Assembly: GCF_900110105.1 (NCBI RefSeq)
Contig: NZ_FOCL01000002.1
Location: 1 to 64,000 of the forward strand
DNA: 64,000 nt
Direction: 5' to 3'
Source of the DNA: Mucilaginibacter gossypiicola
GTDB taxonomy: Bacteria; Bacteroidota; Bacteroidia; Sphingobacteriales; Sphingobacteriaceae
The position numbers and the translations under genes are program-made. Shown one piece after another: positions 46,022 to 56,164 of the stretch (within the stretch, counting starts at the first letter, position 1; each line of letters starts with the position of its first letter). The notes under the pieces are model-generated. The model did no database searches and had not been told where the DNA came from. It saw nothing but the letters and a program-made list of their open reading frames with translations.

Positions 46022-47530
46022 ATGAAGAATATCATCCGCCGGATACCGGTATGCACATTTTTACTGGGTATTTTTTTGGGTTTTAATGCCCGAGCCCAAA
46101 CAGTTGTAACCAAAGTATCAGGCGGATGGATAAAAGGTATTGAAGAAGGGCCAACATTGGTGTTTAAAGGTATTCCGTATGCCAAACCACCGGTTGGCCC
46201 TTTACGCTTTATACCACCACAGCCAATGACATCGTGGAAAGACACTCTCTCCTGCATGAAGTTTGGCAGTCCGGCATCACAGGGCGGTGGCGCTGGCGGG
46301 CTTAAAGGCAGTGAAGATTGCCTTTCTTTAAATGTTTATACCCCTACAAACGCCAGAGATGCCAAGCTTCCGGTACTGGTATGGGTGCACGGGGGCTCGC
46401 TTACAGGCGGCTCGGGTATGGGGATGAACGGGCACGCCTTCGCCGATGATGACAGCGTTGTTACCGTTACGATCAATTATCGTCTTGGTGTTTTTGGCTT
46501 TATGTATTTGGGGGATGTAGGCAAAGCCTACCAATCGTCGGGTAATAATGGTTTGCTTGATCTGATCATGGCGCTGAAATGGATCAGGCAAAACATTGCT
46601 GCCATGGGCGGCGATGCATCAAATGTTACCGTAATGGGCGAGTCGGCAGGCGCCAAACTAACCAGTGCCCTGTTGGCAACACCACAATCTAAGGGCTATT
46701 TTAATCAGCAAATTTTAGAAAGCGGTGCCGTGCAGTGTATCAGAGATTCTGTTACCGCTAAAGGCATCAGGCAGCGCTTAATGACCGAACTGGGTGTTAC
46801 CAGGCCTGCCGAACTGCTCAAAATTTCTGCCGATAAACTTATAGCAGCACAGGCAAAGATCAGCAATGGGGCACAGGGCACCAATTACTTCGGCCCCGTA
46901 ATAGACGGTTCTGTTATTTTAGAAGACCCTTATCAATACATTCGTAAAAACCGGAACGACAAAGTACGTTTCCTGATCGGCACCAATAAATTTGAAAGCA
47001 AAATGTTTATGGGGTTTGATAAGCGCCTTAATCATCCCGATAGCACCGTGCTTTACGGATGGTTTGGTGATAACTACCGTTATGTTCTGTCAAACTTTGA
47101 AAGTGAAGCTAAAAATGACAACGCCGATAATGCGGCCATAAAAGTACTTACACAATACATGTACCAGATGCACAGCTATCGGCTGGCCAATACTTTGGCG
47201 CAGGCAGGTAACCATGTTTGGATGTACCGCTTTGACTATAAGCGTGATGGTACCGGCGCTACCCACGCCGACGAATTAGGCTATGTTTGGTTTCTGCCTC
47301 ATCAAAATAATTTTAATGATACCGAGCTGAAGCTCGCTAACCAAATACACCAAACCTGGGTTAACTTCATAAAGGGTAAAGCTCCCGGCCTGGTAAACGA
47401 CAAACCTTGGCCGCATTTTGTAGCCGGCGAAAACAATATCATGTTTTTTGATGCTACGTCAGGTCCGGCGCAACTTAGCAGCGTTTATAATGACAAGGCC
47501 AGCCCATCTTCGTGTTTTACCTTGAAGTAG
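46022..47530 (+). CDS. Secreted type-B carboxylesterase
   Basis: 502 residues with a signal peptide (RRIPVCTFLLGIFLGFNARAQ). The alpha/beta hydrolase motifs of carboxylesterase type B are seen: FKGIPYAKPPVGPLRF, EDCLSLNVYTP, VWVHGGSLTGG (oxyanion hole), nucleophile elbow GESAGA (Ser near 207), and catalytic His in THADELGYVW (near 414). The acid residue should lie in the preceding segment. It likely hydrolyses esters in the periplasm; substrate unknown. It follows the S8 protease directly. Confidence 0.93.
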   Translation: MKNIIRRIPVCTFLLGIFLGFNARAQTVVTKVSGGWIKGIEEGPTLVFKGIPYAKPPVGPLRFIPPQPMTSWKDTLSCMKFGSPASQGGGAGGLKGSEDCLSLNVYTPTNARDAKLPVLVWVHGGSLTGGSGMGMNGHAFADDDSVVTVTINYRLGVFGFMYLGDVGKAYQSSGNNGLLDLIMALKWIRQNIAAMGGDASNVTVMGESAGAKLTSALLATPQSKGYFNQQILESGAVQCIRDSVTAKGIRQRLMTELGVTRPAELLKISADKLIAAQAKISNGAQGTNYFGPVIDGSVILEDPYQYIRKNRNDKVRFLIGTNKFESKMFMGFDKRLNHPDSTVLYGWFGDNYRYVLSNFESEAKNDNADNAAIKVLTQYMYQMHSYRLANTLAQAGNHVWMYRFDYKRDGTGATHADELGYVWFLPHQNNFNDTELKLANQIHQTWVNFIKGKAPGLVNDKPWPHFVAGENNIMFFDATSGPAQLSSVYNDKASPSSCFTLK

Positions 47531-47788
47531 ATTTTTTATACTCCTTGCAGCCCCCTGTTAGCCGTTAACCAACATTTGTTTATCAACAAATTACTAAAGC
47601 TTTATTTACTTTAAAACCCGGTTGTAAATATTACCGTATACAGCATAAAATTATTGAGAAAAACATAGCCTAATTAAAATCCGGTTAACATATTAATAAC
47701 GTATATGCAAGATGCTTAAAGAGTTTCATAAATATTATGAGATAATTTAAGTATTATTGCTGTTACTTAATGACACCCCTAACGTTAA
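47531..47788. other. AT-rich spacer upstream of giant hybrid kinase
   Basis: 258 bases with no open gene. It is AT-rich and presumably carries the promoter of the kinase gene; I could not place a matching -33/-7 pair with confidence. Confidence 0.4.
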
Positions 47789-50700
47789 ATGGCTGATCCA
47801 AAATTTGAGGCTTATCGCCGTCACGCTGCACAATTTCTGGCGTTTTTATTATTTTTTATTTCGGGGGTTTCGCTTAATTTATATGCCCAGATCTCCGATT
47901 CCCGGTTCAGGCACATCAGCAATGAACAAGGACTTTCAAATAGTACCGTAAATTGCATTTTTCAGGATAGCCGCGGTTTCATGTGGTTTGGCACGCGAGA
48001 TGGCTTAAACCGGTATGACGGTTCAAAGGTGATCATCTATCAAAACAATCCCATCGATAAAGCCAGCATCAGCGATGGCTTCATTAATTGTATTTACGAA
48101 GATGCTGCTCACAAACTATGGATAGGCACCAACTATAATCTCAACACGTTTGATCCGGTCACCAACAAATTTTCGGTATGGGGTTTTAAAAACACAACTG
48201 TTACTGCCGTAACGGCGCAGGACGACACTCATTTATGGGTAGGCACACAAGGGAACGGATTAAGCCTGCTCGATATTAAAACGGGCAAGACTATACATTA
48301 CGGGCATAATAAGCAAAACGGAACAGGGCTTAACTGCGACACTGTAAATACCCTTTATAAAGATAAAAAAGGCACCCTATGGGTAGGCACCCGGCATGGC
48401 CTTTGTGTGTTTGATGCAGCTAAATCGGCATTCAAACCATTTACAATCAACGGCCCGGTTGCTGGCTGTGATATTACATCTATTGCAGCCGATAAAGCCA
48501 ATAACATCTGGATAGGCACAAACGGACAGGGCGTGGCTACCTTTGACACACAGGGCAAACATTTCAGATTGTTTGTGCACGATGATATGGATAGCGGCAG
48601 CTTATCGGGCAACCTGGTATTACAAGTACTTTGCGACAGGGATGGCAATGTCTGGATAGGCACCATCAACCAGGGAATGAACTGGTACAATGCCAAAACC
48701 AATAAGTTTGTGAGGTATTTCCCTCGACCCGAAAATGCCGGCAGCCTTTCAAACACTACCGTTTCGGCAATTTATGAGGATGTGCAGCATGACCTTTGGA
48801 TAGGTACACACCGCGGCGGGGTTAATTTATATGTAGCCGAAACTGATAAATTTAAACTCTACAGGCAGGGCGTCAATGAGACTACTTTAAGCTATAATGA
48901 TGTCAAGGCATTTTTCGAGGATAGCCGGGGCAATATCTGGATAGGTACCGATGGCGGCGGCCTTAATAAGTTTAACCGTCAAACCGACCAATTTCGCCAG
49001 TATAAATTTAATCCTTATGATGCTGCAAGTATCTCCACCAACGCCATACAGGATATTGCAGAAGATGCACAAGGCAACATTTGGGTAGGCACCTGGGGCG
49101 GAGGCATTAACCTCATGAACCCGGCAACCGGAAAATTCACCCGCTTTAAAGCTAATGCCGCCGATCATAACGCAGTAAGCTCGGATTTTATGCAGCGGAT
49201 GCTGCTTGACAGCCGGGGTAATTTTTGGATAGCGACCTATTTTGGAGGCCTTAATTTGCTGGATACCAAAACGCACAAATTTACCCGCATACTGAAAGAC
49301 CCGGATGGCAAAACCTCATTTGAAGGGAACAACGTTGTTTCGGTGGGCGAAGATAAAGATGGCAACGTTTGGTTTGGCACCGATGATGGCGGCCTCAACT
49401 GTTACAATCTTAACACCCGCCATTTTTCGCATTATTTTGATCACGAGAAAAAGAAAACAGATTCGAGGGTAATTTTTGCTGATAGTAAAGGCCGGGTTTG
49501 GATTGGTATGGCCGGGTTATACCTATTTGATAAAAGCAGTAATAAATTCAACCTGTTTACCACTAAAGGCAATTTAAGTACCGACTTCATTAAGGGTATT
49601 ACCGAAGATGAGAAACACAATCTTTGGATTTCTACATCTACAGGGATTAATCGCTTAAACCCAGAAACGGGAGATAATAAGCAATTTAACACTTATGATG
49701 GCTTGCAGGGTACCGAATTTGAGGCCAATGCCTACCTTAAAACCCGCGATGGCGAAATGTATTTCGGCGGCGTTAAAGGCTTCAACAGGTTTTATCCCGA
49801 AAAAATAAAGGCCAATACATTTATCCCGCCGGTTTACTTAACCGATTTTCAATTGTATAATAAGCCTGTAATCCCCGGTGGTAAGGATTCTTTGCTCAAA
49901 GCAGATATCGGCTTTACGCAGAAAATCACGCTCAATTACAATCAATCATCCATAGCTTTTAATTTCATCGCGCTTAACTATATCGTAAGCCGTAACAACC
50001 TTTACCAGTATAAGCTGGAGGGATTGGATAAAGAATGGATAAATGCAGGTATGGAGCGGCGGGCAGCTTACACCAATCTCGATCCGGGGACTTATACATT
50101 TCATGTAAAGGCATCCAATAACGATGGCGTTTGGAACAATACCGGAGCATCAGTTACCATAGTTATCACCCCTCCGTTTTGGGTAAGGTGGTGGTTCAGG
50201 CTACTGGCTTTGCTCCTGGCCATAGCTGCGGCTTACAGCTTTTATGCCTATCGTATTAATACTATTCAGAAACAGAAAGCCCAGCTTGAAAAGCTTGTGC
50301 AGGAACGCACCCGCGAGGTTGTGCAAAAAGCAGGTGAGCTGCAGGTAAAATCAGATGAATTACAGGAGGCTTACGAAGAGTTGCAGGCCCAATCAGAAGA
50401 GTTAAAAGCACAATCGGAGGAACTGCAGGTTCAGTCGGAACATTTGCATGACCTCAATGGCAAACTGGTACTGCAAACAGAACAGGAACAACAGGCAAGG
50501 GAAGAAGCAGAAAAAGCCAACCAGGCCAAGAGTATTTTCCTGGCAACAATGAGCCACGAAATCCGCACACCTATGAACGGCGTTATAGGCATGGCCTCGC
50601 TGCTTGCCGAAACAAAGCTTGATTATGAACAACGGGAATATACCGATACCATTATCAGTTGTGGTGAAGGTTTACTGAGCGTAATAAACGATATCCTTGA

Positions 50701-52048
50701 TTTTTCGAAGATCGAATCGGGAAAAATGGAGGTAGAGCATGAAGACTTCGATCTGCGCCATACCGTTGAAGAAGTGATGGATATTTTTGCACAAAGGGCA
50801 GCCCAGCAAAAAATAGACCTCATCTACCAGATCGATGCAGATGTTCCGCTGTACATTGTAGGCGATAGTCTTCGTATAAAGCAGGTATTGATCAACCTTA
50901 TCAATAACGCCATTAAGTTTACCTCCAAAGGTGAGATTTTCATTAAAGTATTTTTAAAGGAACAAATTGGTGAAGAGGCAGAAATTGGGTTTAGTGTAAA
51001 AGATACCGGCATCGGTATCCCTGAAGAAAAGATCTCGCGTCTGTTCAAAGCCTTTTCGCAGGTTGATTCATCTACTACCCGTAAATATGGCGGTACGGGG
51101 CTTGGGCTGGCCATTTGTCAACGATTGGTGAATTTGATGGGGGGCGATATTTCGGCAACAAGTAAGTACGGCGAAGGTTCGGTGTTCAGTTTTTCTATCA
51201 AAACCATTAAAAGCAAAAACCCGGTACGTACACCGCTGCTTTGCGATCTGGCCGCATTAACCGGATTACGGGTGCTCATAGTTGATGATAACGGCACTAA
51301 TTTATTTATACTCCGAACCCAGCTGGAGCATTGGAAACTTGAACCGGTAACAGCCTCGTCAGGGCCCGAAGCTTTGGCGATACTCCATAATGACAGTAGC
51401 TTCAAACTACTCATAACTGACATGGAAATGCCCGAAATGGACGGTGTTGGCCTGGCAAACCAGGTTAAGGTTAAATATCCAAAACTGCCTATTGTGATGC
51501 TGAGCTCTATTGGCGATGAAACCAAAAGCAAATTTCCGGGGCTATTTTCATCCATATTGGTTAAGCCTGTTAAGCAGCACCATTTATGCATGAGCATCCA
51601 GAAAGCATTTAACCAGGATAATACGGTAACAACCGAAATTGCAGCCAAAAGTGTATTGTCGGCTGATTTTGCCAAAGATCACCCGCTTAGGATCCTGGTG
51701 GCTGAGGATAACCCAATAAACCAGAAATTGATTGAGCGTGTACTGAATAAATTAGGTTACCAGCCTGATATGGCTACCAACGGTGTTTTTGTACTGGAAA
51801 AACTTGGCGAAAAAGATTACGATATTATTTTGATGGATATCCAGATGCCTGAAATGGATGGACTGGAAACCACGGCCCAGATCCGCCTGCATGGCGGCAG
51901 CCAGCCATATATTGTGGCCATGACAGCTAACGCCATGCAGGAAGACCGCGACATTTGTATGCAGGCCGGCATGGACGACTACCTGTCCAAACCCATGCGT
52001 TTGGAAGACCTCGTGACCATACTCCAAAAGGTACAGGTTTTAGGATAA
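47789..52048 (+). CDS. Periplasmic two-component propeller hybrid histidine kinase
   Basis: 1419 residues. A signal peptide (about 15-35) precedes a long set of Reg_prop propeller repeats (NxLWIGTxxGGLNxF pattern, about 40-640), a Y_Y_Y domain (about 715-790), one membrane helix (near 798-818) and a heptad coiled coil (about 825-905, repeated EELxxQS). HisKA His is near 922 ([11 protein letters not shown]); HATPase motifs DTGIGIP and [11 protein letters not shown] follow. Two complete receiver domains start near 1160 ([20 protein letters not shown]) and 1302 ([20 protein letters not shown]). The classic SusR/HTCS class ends in an AraC-type HTH; this protein stops at the second receiver. Confidence 0.93.
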   Translation: MADPKFEAYRRHAAQFLAFLLFFISGVSLNLYAQISDSRFRHISNEQGLSNSTVNCIFQDSRGFMWFGTRDGLNRYDGSKVIIYQNNPIDKASISDGFINCIYEDAAHKLWIGTNYNLNTFDPVTNKFSVWGFKNTTVTAVTAQDDTHLWVGTQGNGLSLLDIKTGKTIHYGHNKQNGTGLNCDTVNTLYKDKKGTLWVGTRHGLCVFDAAKSAFKPFTINGPVAGCDITSIAADKANNIWIGTNGQGVATFDTQGKHFRLFVHDDMDSGSLSGNLVLQVLCDRDGNVWIGTINQGMNWYNAKTNKFVRYFPRPENAGSLSNTTVSAIYEDVQHDLWIGTHRGGVNLYVAETDKFKLYRQGVNETTLSYNDVKAFFEDSRGNIWIGTDGGGLNKFNRQTDQFRQYKFNPYDAASISTNAIQDIAEDAQGNIWVGTWGGGINLMNPATGKFTRFKANAADHNAVSSDFMQRMLLDSRGNFWIATYFGGLNLLDTKTHKFTRILKDPDGKTSFEGNNVVSVGEDKDGNVWFGTDDGGLNCYNLNTRHFSHYFDHEKKKTDSRVIFADSKGRVWIGMAGLYLFDKSSNKFNLFTTKGNLSTDFIKGITEDEKHNLWISTSTGINRLNPETGDNKQFNTYDGLQGTEFEANAYLKTRDGEMYFGGVKGFNRFYPEKIKANTFIPPVYLTDFQLYNKPVIPGGKDSLLKADIGFTQKITLNYNQSSIAFNFIALNYIVSRNNLYQYKLEGLDKEWINAGMERRAAYTNLDPGTYTFHVKASNNDGVWNNTGASVTIVITPPFWVRWWFRLLALLLAIAAAYSFYAYRINTIQKQKAQLEKLVQERTREVVQKAGELQVKSDELQEAYEELQAQSEELKAQSEELQVQSEHLHDLNGKLVLQTEQEQQAREEAEKANQAKSIFLATMSHEIRTPMNGVIGMASLLAETKLDYEQREYTDTIISCGEGLLSVINDILDFSKIESGKMEVEHEDFDLRHTVEEVMDIFAQRAAQQKIDLIYQIDADVPLYIVGDSLRIKQVLINLINNAIKFTSKGEIFIKVFLKEQIGEEAEIGFSVKDTGIGIPEEKISRLFKAFSQVDSSTTRKYGGTGLGLAICQRLVNLMGGDISATSKYGEGSVFSFSIKTIKSKNPVRTPLLCDLAALTGLRVLIVDDNGTNLFILRTQLEHWKLEPVTASSGPEALAILHNDSSFKLLITDMEMPEMDGVGLANQVKVKYPKLPIVMLSSIGDETKSKFPGLFSSILVKPVKQHHLCMSIQKAFNQDNTVTTEIAAKSVLSADFAKDHPLRILVAEDNPINQKLIERVLNKLGYQPDMATNGVFVLEKLGEKDYDIILMDIQMPEMDGLETTAQIRLHGGSQPYIVAMTANAMQEDRDICMQAGMDDYLSKPMRLEDLVTILQKVQVLG

Positions 52049-52056
52049 CCGGCATA

Positions 52057-52234
52057 AGTGTTCGGAAGATGCAGATCAATTGAAAGTGTTGGTTTAAAAA
52101 GCCATGTCATTGCGAGGAGGAATGACGAAGCAATCTCGTAGCTATACAGATCGGACATGCACTGGCTACGAGATTGCCACGCTACGCTCGCAATGACATA
52201 CTTTTTTAAGAGGTGATTTCATCTTCCGAACACT
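52057..52234. repeat. 178-base element with 15-bp terminal inverted repeats; contains repeat family 1 copy B
   Basis: AGTGTTCGGAAGATG (52057-52071) and its exact complement (52220-52234) frame the segment. Inside, GTCATTGCGA (52106) to CAATGAC (52197) forms family 1 copy B, sharing its internal order with copies at 34758 and 59880. It fills most of a convergent gap. The layout is like a non-autonomous MITE, but no transposase match is seen. Confidence 0.7.
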
Positions 52235-52284
52235 CGTTGGATAACCTGCACCTTTCTCTAATAAATCTGCAAAGGCTTCAAATC

Positions 52285-52515
52285 TTATTCAAGCAACTGG
52301 CATAGATAACCATGATCTTCAAAAATGCCGGTAACCAATTGAGTCGAAATATCCAGACCTTCAATCCTTAATATTTTATCGCAATCTTCCAGATCAAAAT
52401 TTATGCGACTATTGGTGATAAGCTTTTGAAGCAAACCAACCAACATTGCTGCCCCGGCCAAGTCCTCAACATCGGTTTTAAAAACCTCCACCGTTAAATT
52501 AATAGTTGTTTCCAT
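52285..52515 (-). CDS. Small acidic protein of unknown function
   Basis: 76 residues, not recognised. It begins METTINLTVEVFKTDVED and continues LAGAAMLVGLLQKL. It is acidic, has no signal peptide or membrane helix, and reads as a compact alpha/beta fold with sensible codon use. A 32-base gap separates it from the end of the upstream barrel gene on the same strand, so the two are probably cotranscribed. It might be a regulator or a chaperone-like partner, but nothing in the sequence shows this. Confidence 0.65.
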   Translation of the reverse strand: METTINLTVEVFKTDVEDLAGAAMLVGLLQKLITNSRINFDLEDCDKILRIEGLDISTQLVTGIFEDHGYLCQLLE

Positions 52516-52547
52516 ACTATGCCTGACTTAGTTTTAAAAGAAATAAC

Positions 52548-53483
52548 CTAAAAGTGATAACTAATCCCCGACTCAACAGTAAGGCCTGTCTTTTTCAATT
52601 CGGTAAGTGGTACACGTTTGTTCAGGTCATTAAATGGTGCCCAGTTAACTTTTTGATCTTTATTATATAGGTCAAGCTTCTGCACAAAATTATAACCACC
52701 GCTTATTTGTACCGAAAAGTTTTTAGCGAGCTGATAATTATAAAAAAGTGTGTTTTTATACTGCTGCACCTGTAAATAATTGGATCCCGTTTTCTTTGAT
52801 AAGCGGTATGAGCCTCCGCCGATACCAAAGTCACTGCTGAAACCTATGATGCTTTTATCGCTTAGCTGGTATTTCAATTTTTCGGAAACCGGCAATGTAC
52901 CGCTTAGACTTAACCTTTCGCTGATCTGCCATTCTATCCCGATAACAGGAAGCAGTATCGTACCGAAGAACTGGCGTGAATAACCCGCTCCAACTGCGTA
53001 GGAAAAGTTTTTCGATGTACGGATCTTCAGCATGGCAAAACCAGAATACAACATGTCATCGCCGGATACATCTTTCAAGTCTGACGACAACGTAGGGATT
53101 GCAGATATCAGCAAGGCATACTTTTGAGAAAAGGACTTTTGGAATGTTATTGGCACTGAAACTGAGTAAAACTCGGTGCCGCCAAACGTTTTTCCCATAC
53201 CGGATAAGGTAAGGCTGCTATAGCTAACGCCTGCAAGAAGGAAATCAAGCTTCCCATCCTTGAAGTTGTTAATCAGTGGCACGCTTATCGATGCGTTCGA
53301 TTGCTGTATACTCATGTTTTTATGGTTAACGGTAAATGGCGAATAAGAATAACCAGCGTCAAACGATCCGATTTTGGGCTTAAACACGGTATCGGTATTA
53401 GCTGCCTGATTTTGCTGGGCGTTGGCAGTAAACTTAAATGATATTAAAAGGATGACCAGATAAACTAAAGATGTTGCTTTCAT
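52548..53483 (-). CDS. DUF6268-like outer-membrane beta-barrel protein
   Basis: 311 residues with a signal peptide (MKATSLVYLVILLISFKFTANAQ). Alternating hydrophobic strands with aromatic ends (GFAMLKIRTSKNFSYAVGAG, LFYNYQLAKNFSVQISGGYN, SGISYHF at the C-terminus ending in Phe) fit an outer-membrane barrel of about 12 strands. The family assignment is from recall. It is divergent from the AraC regulator by 184 bases and could be its target (inference). Confidence 0.75.
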   Translation of the reverse strand: MKATSLVYLVILLISFKFTANAQQNQAANTDTVFKPKIGSFDAGYSYSPFTVNHKNMSIQQSNASISVPLINNFKDGKLDFLLAGVSYSSLTLSGMGKTFGGTEFYSVSVPITFQKSFSQKYALLISAIPTLSSDLKDVSGDDMLYSGFAMLKIRTSKNFSYAVGAGYSRQFFGTILLPVIGIEWQISERLSLSGTLPVSEKLKYQLSDKSIIGFSSDFGIGGGSYRLSKKTGSNYLQVQQYKNTLFYNYQLAKNFSVQISGGYNFVQKLDLYNKDQKVNWAPFNDLNKRVPLTELKKTGLTVESGISYHF

Positions 53484-53667
53484 TGCAATTGTGTGTTGTT
53501 AGAAGATTATTTCAATTTGCCCCTTAAACACTGCTGAAGCAACTTACCCCTATTACTGCCAAATATATTTTTCGGCAGGATGCGCACTGAACCGCATAAT
53601 CAAATTTTTTGAACGAAATAGAAAAACCCATTCGAGAATTATCCCGTACCTTTACCTATTATTTGAG

Positions 53668-54546
53668 ATGATAGAAAAAGCAGTTAAAGTACCCGACGAA
53701 TTGGTTTGTGCTCCTTATCACCACAGGGATATCAAGCTAAATGGCTTATCCATAGTGGAGTCATGCACCGTTACATATCGCAGCCGTGGCTCCATGTTCC
53801 TGGAAGATCATATGCTGCTTGTTGTTTTGGAAGGTACCAACACCATCACCCATGGCAACATGGACTATATTGTTTCTAAAAATGAGATGGTGTTACTCAA
53901 AAAAGCTATCCAGATCAATTATGATAAGGTAGGCAATCCCGAAAAGGGCGCTACCTATAACAGCCTGATGTTTTTCCTGAAGGATGAATTTTTGCGCGAT
54001 TTTGTTAAAATGGCCAAAATTGAATCGGTAGAAACAGTTGAGCCGGCAAAGGTAGCCGTGAAACCTGTAAAGGAACGCCTGCGTAAATTTTTCGAATCGG
54101 TAGTGCCATACTTTGAAGAGCCCGAAAGTATTGATGGCTCATTGATGCGGCTAAAAATGCTGGAGTTACTTTATGATTTGGTACATGTGGATAAGAACAT
54201 GCTTCAGCAATTGCTGCAGCTTAAACAGCAGGTTCATGGCGATATCCGCAATGTAGTGATGGACAACTATGCCTCACCCGTTTCTATTTCCGAACTGGCG
54301 TATCTTTCAGGCCGCAGCCTTTCCAGTTTCAAGCGCGATTTCTTTGCCATTTACCAGGTTACTCCTGCCCAGTGGATTCGTGAAAAACGATTGGCTAAAG
54401 CTAAGGAGATGCTTACGGCAGATATGGCAGTAACAGATGTTTGCTATTCACTTGGTTTCGAAAACCTGGCTCATTTTTCGCGTCTTTATAAAGCCTATCA
54501 TGGTTGTTCGCCATCGGCCCACCGGCCAACTGTACAAATGCAGTAA
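53668..54546 (+). CDS. AraC-family transcriptional regulator
   Basis: 292 residues. The N-terminal cupin-like domain resembles the ExsA-type sensor region (MFLEDHMLLVVLEGTNTITHG), and the C-terminal double HTH is at about 195-288 (ISELAYLSGRSLSSFKRDFFAIYQVTPAQWIREKRL and VTDVCYSLGFENLAHFSRLYKAYHGCSP). The HTHs are intact. It lies 93 bases upstream of the alcohol dehydrogenase in the same direction and 184 bases divergent from the outer-membrane barrel gene; either is a plausible target. Confidence 0.93.
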   Translation: MIEKAVKVPDELVCAPYHHRDIKLNGLSIVESCTVTYRSRGSMFLEDHMLLVVLEGTNTITHGNMDYIVSKNEMVLLKKAIQINYDKVGNPEKGATYNSLMFFLKDEFLRDFVKMAKIESVETVEPAKVAVKPVKERLRKFFESVVPYFEEPESIDGSLMRLKMLELLYDLVHVDKNMLQQLLQLKQQVHGDIRNVVMDNYASPVSISELAYLSGRSLSSFKRDFFAIYQVTPAQWIREKRLAKAKEMLTADMAVTDVCYSLGFENLAHFSRLYKAYHGCSPSAHRPTVQMQ

Positions 54547-54639
54547 AGGGATTTGGACAGAATAGTCAAATAACTTGAACTTTATAAAATAACGCCTTCT
54601 TGTTATAGTCTGCATCTTTGTATCATAAAACATTTTGAT

Positions 54640-55683
54640 ATGATACAAACAAAAGCATACGCTGCACAAACCAAAGAAACTGATCTTGCACCATGGACAT
54701 TTGAGCGCCGCGAGGTTGGCCCTCATGATGTACAGTTCGATATTTTATTTTGCGGTGTTTGCCACTCCGATCTGCATCAGATCAAAGACGAGTGGGGCGG
54801 CTCTATATTCCCGATGGTTCCCGGTCATGAAATAGTTGGCCGTGTGGTAAAAGTTGGCGATCACGTAAAAAAATTCAAAGTTGGCGATCTGGCTGGTACC
54901 GGCTGCCTGGTTGATTCATGCCGCGTTTGTGATAACTGTAAAGATGGCCTGGAGCAATATTGCACCAACGGTCATTCGCAAACTTATAATGGTTATGAGC
55001 AGGACCACCAAACACCTACCTACGGCGGCTATTCAAACACTATCGTAGTTCATGAAGATTTTGTTCTCCGCATTTCTGATAAACTTGACCTGGCTTCCGT
55101 AGCACCTTTGTTATGCGCCGGCATTACCACCTATTCGCCGTTACGCCACTGGAACATTGGCAAAGGTCATAAAATAGCAGTCGTTGGTCTTGGCGGTTTG
55201 GGGCACATGGGCGTTAAATTTGGTGTTGCCTTTGGTGCCGAAGTAACAGTATTAAGTACTTCAGGTAAAAAAGAAGAAGACGCAAAAAAATTAGGCGCTC
55301 ATCACTTTGTAGTAACTTCCGATCCGGAGCAAATGAAAGCTGTAGCCGGCACTTTCGATTTCATCCTTGATACAGTATCTGCCGAGCATGATCTGAACGT
55401 ATACCTTGGCTTACTGAAAACCAATGGCACACATGTTTGTGTAGGTGTACCTACCAAACCTGCTGAAATTGCTGCATTCAGCATTATCGGCGGCCGCAAA
55501 AGCCTTGCCGGTTCAATGATCGGTGGCTTGCCTGAAACCCAGGAAATGCTTGATTTCTGCGCCGAACATAACATCGTTTCAGACATCGAACTGATTGACA
55601 TGAAAGATATCCACACGGCTTATGACCGCATGCTGAAAGGCGATGTGCGTTACCGCTTTGTGATAGATATGGCAACATTGTAA
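54640..55683 (+). CDS. Zinc-dependent NAD(P) alcohol dehydrogenase (CAD/YahK-like)
   Basis: 347 residues. Catalytic zinc ligands: Cys in CGVCHSDLHQ, His-Glu in GHEIVGRV, and the later Cys in PLLCAGITTYSPLRHW. The structural zinc site is C-x2-C-x2-C-x7-C in DSCRVCDNCKDGLEQYC. The Rossmann motif is VGLGGLGHMGVKF. It is of the cinnamyl-alcohol dehydrogenase branch, usually NADPH-dependent and acting on aldehydes. It follows the AraC regulator and ends in a clear terminator. Confidence 0.95.
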   Translation: MIQTKAYAAQTKETDLAPWTFERREVGPHDVQFDILFCGVCHSDLHQIKDEWGGSIFPMVPGHEIVGRVVKVGDHVKKFKVGDLAGTGCLVDSCRVCDNCKDGLEQYCTNGHSQTYNGYEQDHQTPTYGGYSNTIVVHEDFVLRISDKLDLASVAPLLCAGITTYSPLRHWNIGKGHKIAVVGLGGLGHMGVKFGVAFGAEVTVLSTSGKKEEDAKKLGAHHFVVTSDPEQMKAVAGTFDFILDTVSAEHDLNVYLGLLKTNGTHVCVGVPTKPAEIAAFSIIGGRKSLAGSMIGGLPETQEMLDFCAEHNIVSDIELIDMKDIHTAYDRMLKGDVRYRFVIDMATL

Positions 55684-55703
55684 TCAACAAGATAAAGTCT
55701 CCC

Positions 55704-55741
55704 AAAAAGGCGATGGCATTGAGTCATCGCCTTTTTGTTTT
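55704..55741 (+). terminator. Intrinsic terminator after alcohol dehydrogenase
   Basis: AAAAAGGCGATG (55704-55715) pairs perfectly with CATCGCCTTTTT (55725-55736) across loop GCATTGAGT, followed by GTTTT. Confidence 0.92.
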
Positions 55742-55809
55742 GTAGGGTATCATGTGATTTGTTATTGAAAAAGAATTTAAATCCCGATATTGACATTAAA
55801 TACAACATC

Positions 55810-56091
55810 ATGTGGACAAAAGACAGCAATAAGAAATTACAGAGTGCTAAAGCCACAGGCGCTTATGCATTAGGCGCAAGGGCGATAGGGGCCGGTGTAA
55901 CAGGGGCCTTTGCATTGGGATGCGTTGCAATTGGATCAATTGCTATAGGCGCGTTTTATCTTGGGCGTTTATCTGTAAAAAAGGCATCAATTGATCAAAT
56001 GCGTATCGGCAAGCTTACCGTCGACAATTTGGAAATTATAGATGGAAAAATCAACGCTAAGGGGTATTCTGATAAAAAGAAGTCTAAATAA
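55810..56091 (+). CDS. Pentapeptide-periodic Gly/Ala-rich small protein
   Basis: 93 residues from the ATG at 55810, chosen because the preceding 25 in-frame codons read as non-protein. From residue 16 to 76 the sequence has a strict five-residue period: Gly at 17, 22, 27, 32, 37, 42, 47 and 52, and an aliphatic residue at nearly every one of 21, 26, 36, 41, 46, 51, 56, 61, 66, 71, 76. Unit form is A-x-A-(I/L)-G, becoming more polar after residue 53. This fits a right-handed beta-helix of the pentapeptide-repeat type, with an inward aliphatic column. The tail (KGYSDKKKSK) is basic. Not recognised as a named family. It is preceded by a strong terminator, so it has its own promoter. Confidence 0.75.
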   Translation: MWTKDSNKKLQSAKATGAYALGARAIGAGVTGAFALGCVAIGSIAIGAFYLGRLSVKKASIDQMRIGKLTVDNLEIIDGKINAKGYSDKKKSK

Positions 56092-56164
56092 AAACCCACG
56101 AAAACTGACGGCTTCCACTTGCTGAATAGGTAAACAGCCTACCTCCGGTAATCCGATAACACCC

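Noticed and set aside
51118..51675. 185-codon frame antisense to the propeller hybrid kinase
   Set aside because: Shadow of the kinase/receiver region, no independent motifs.
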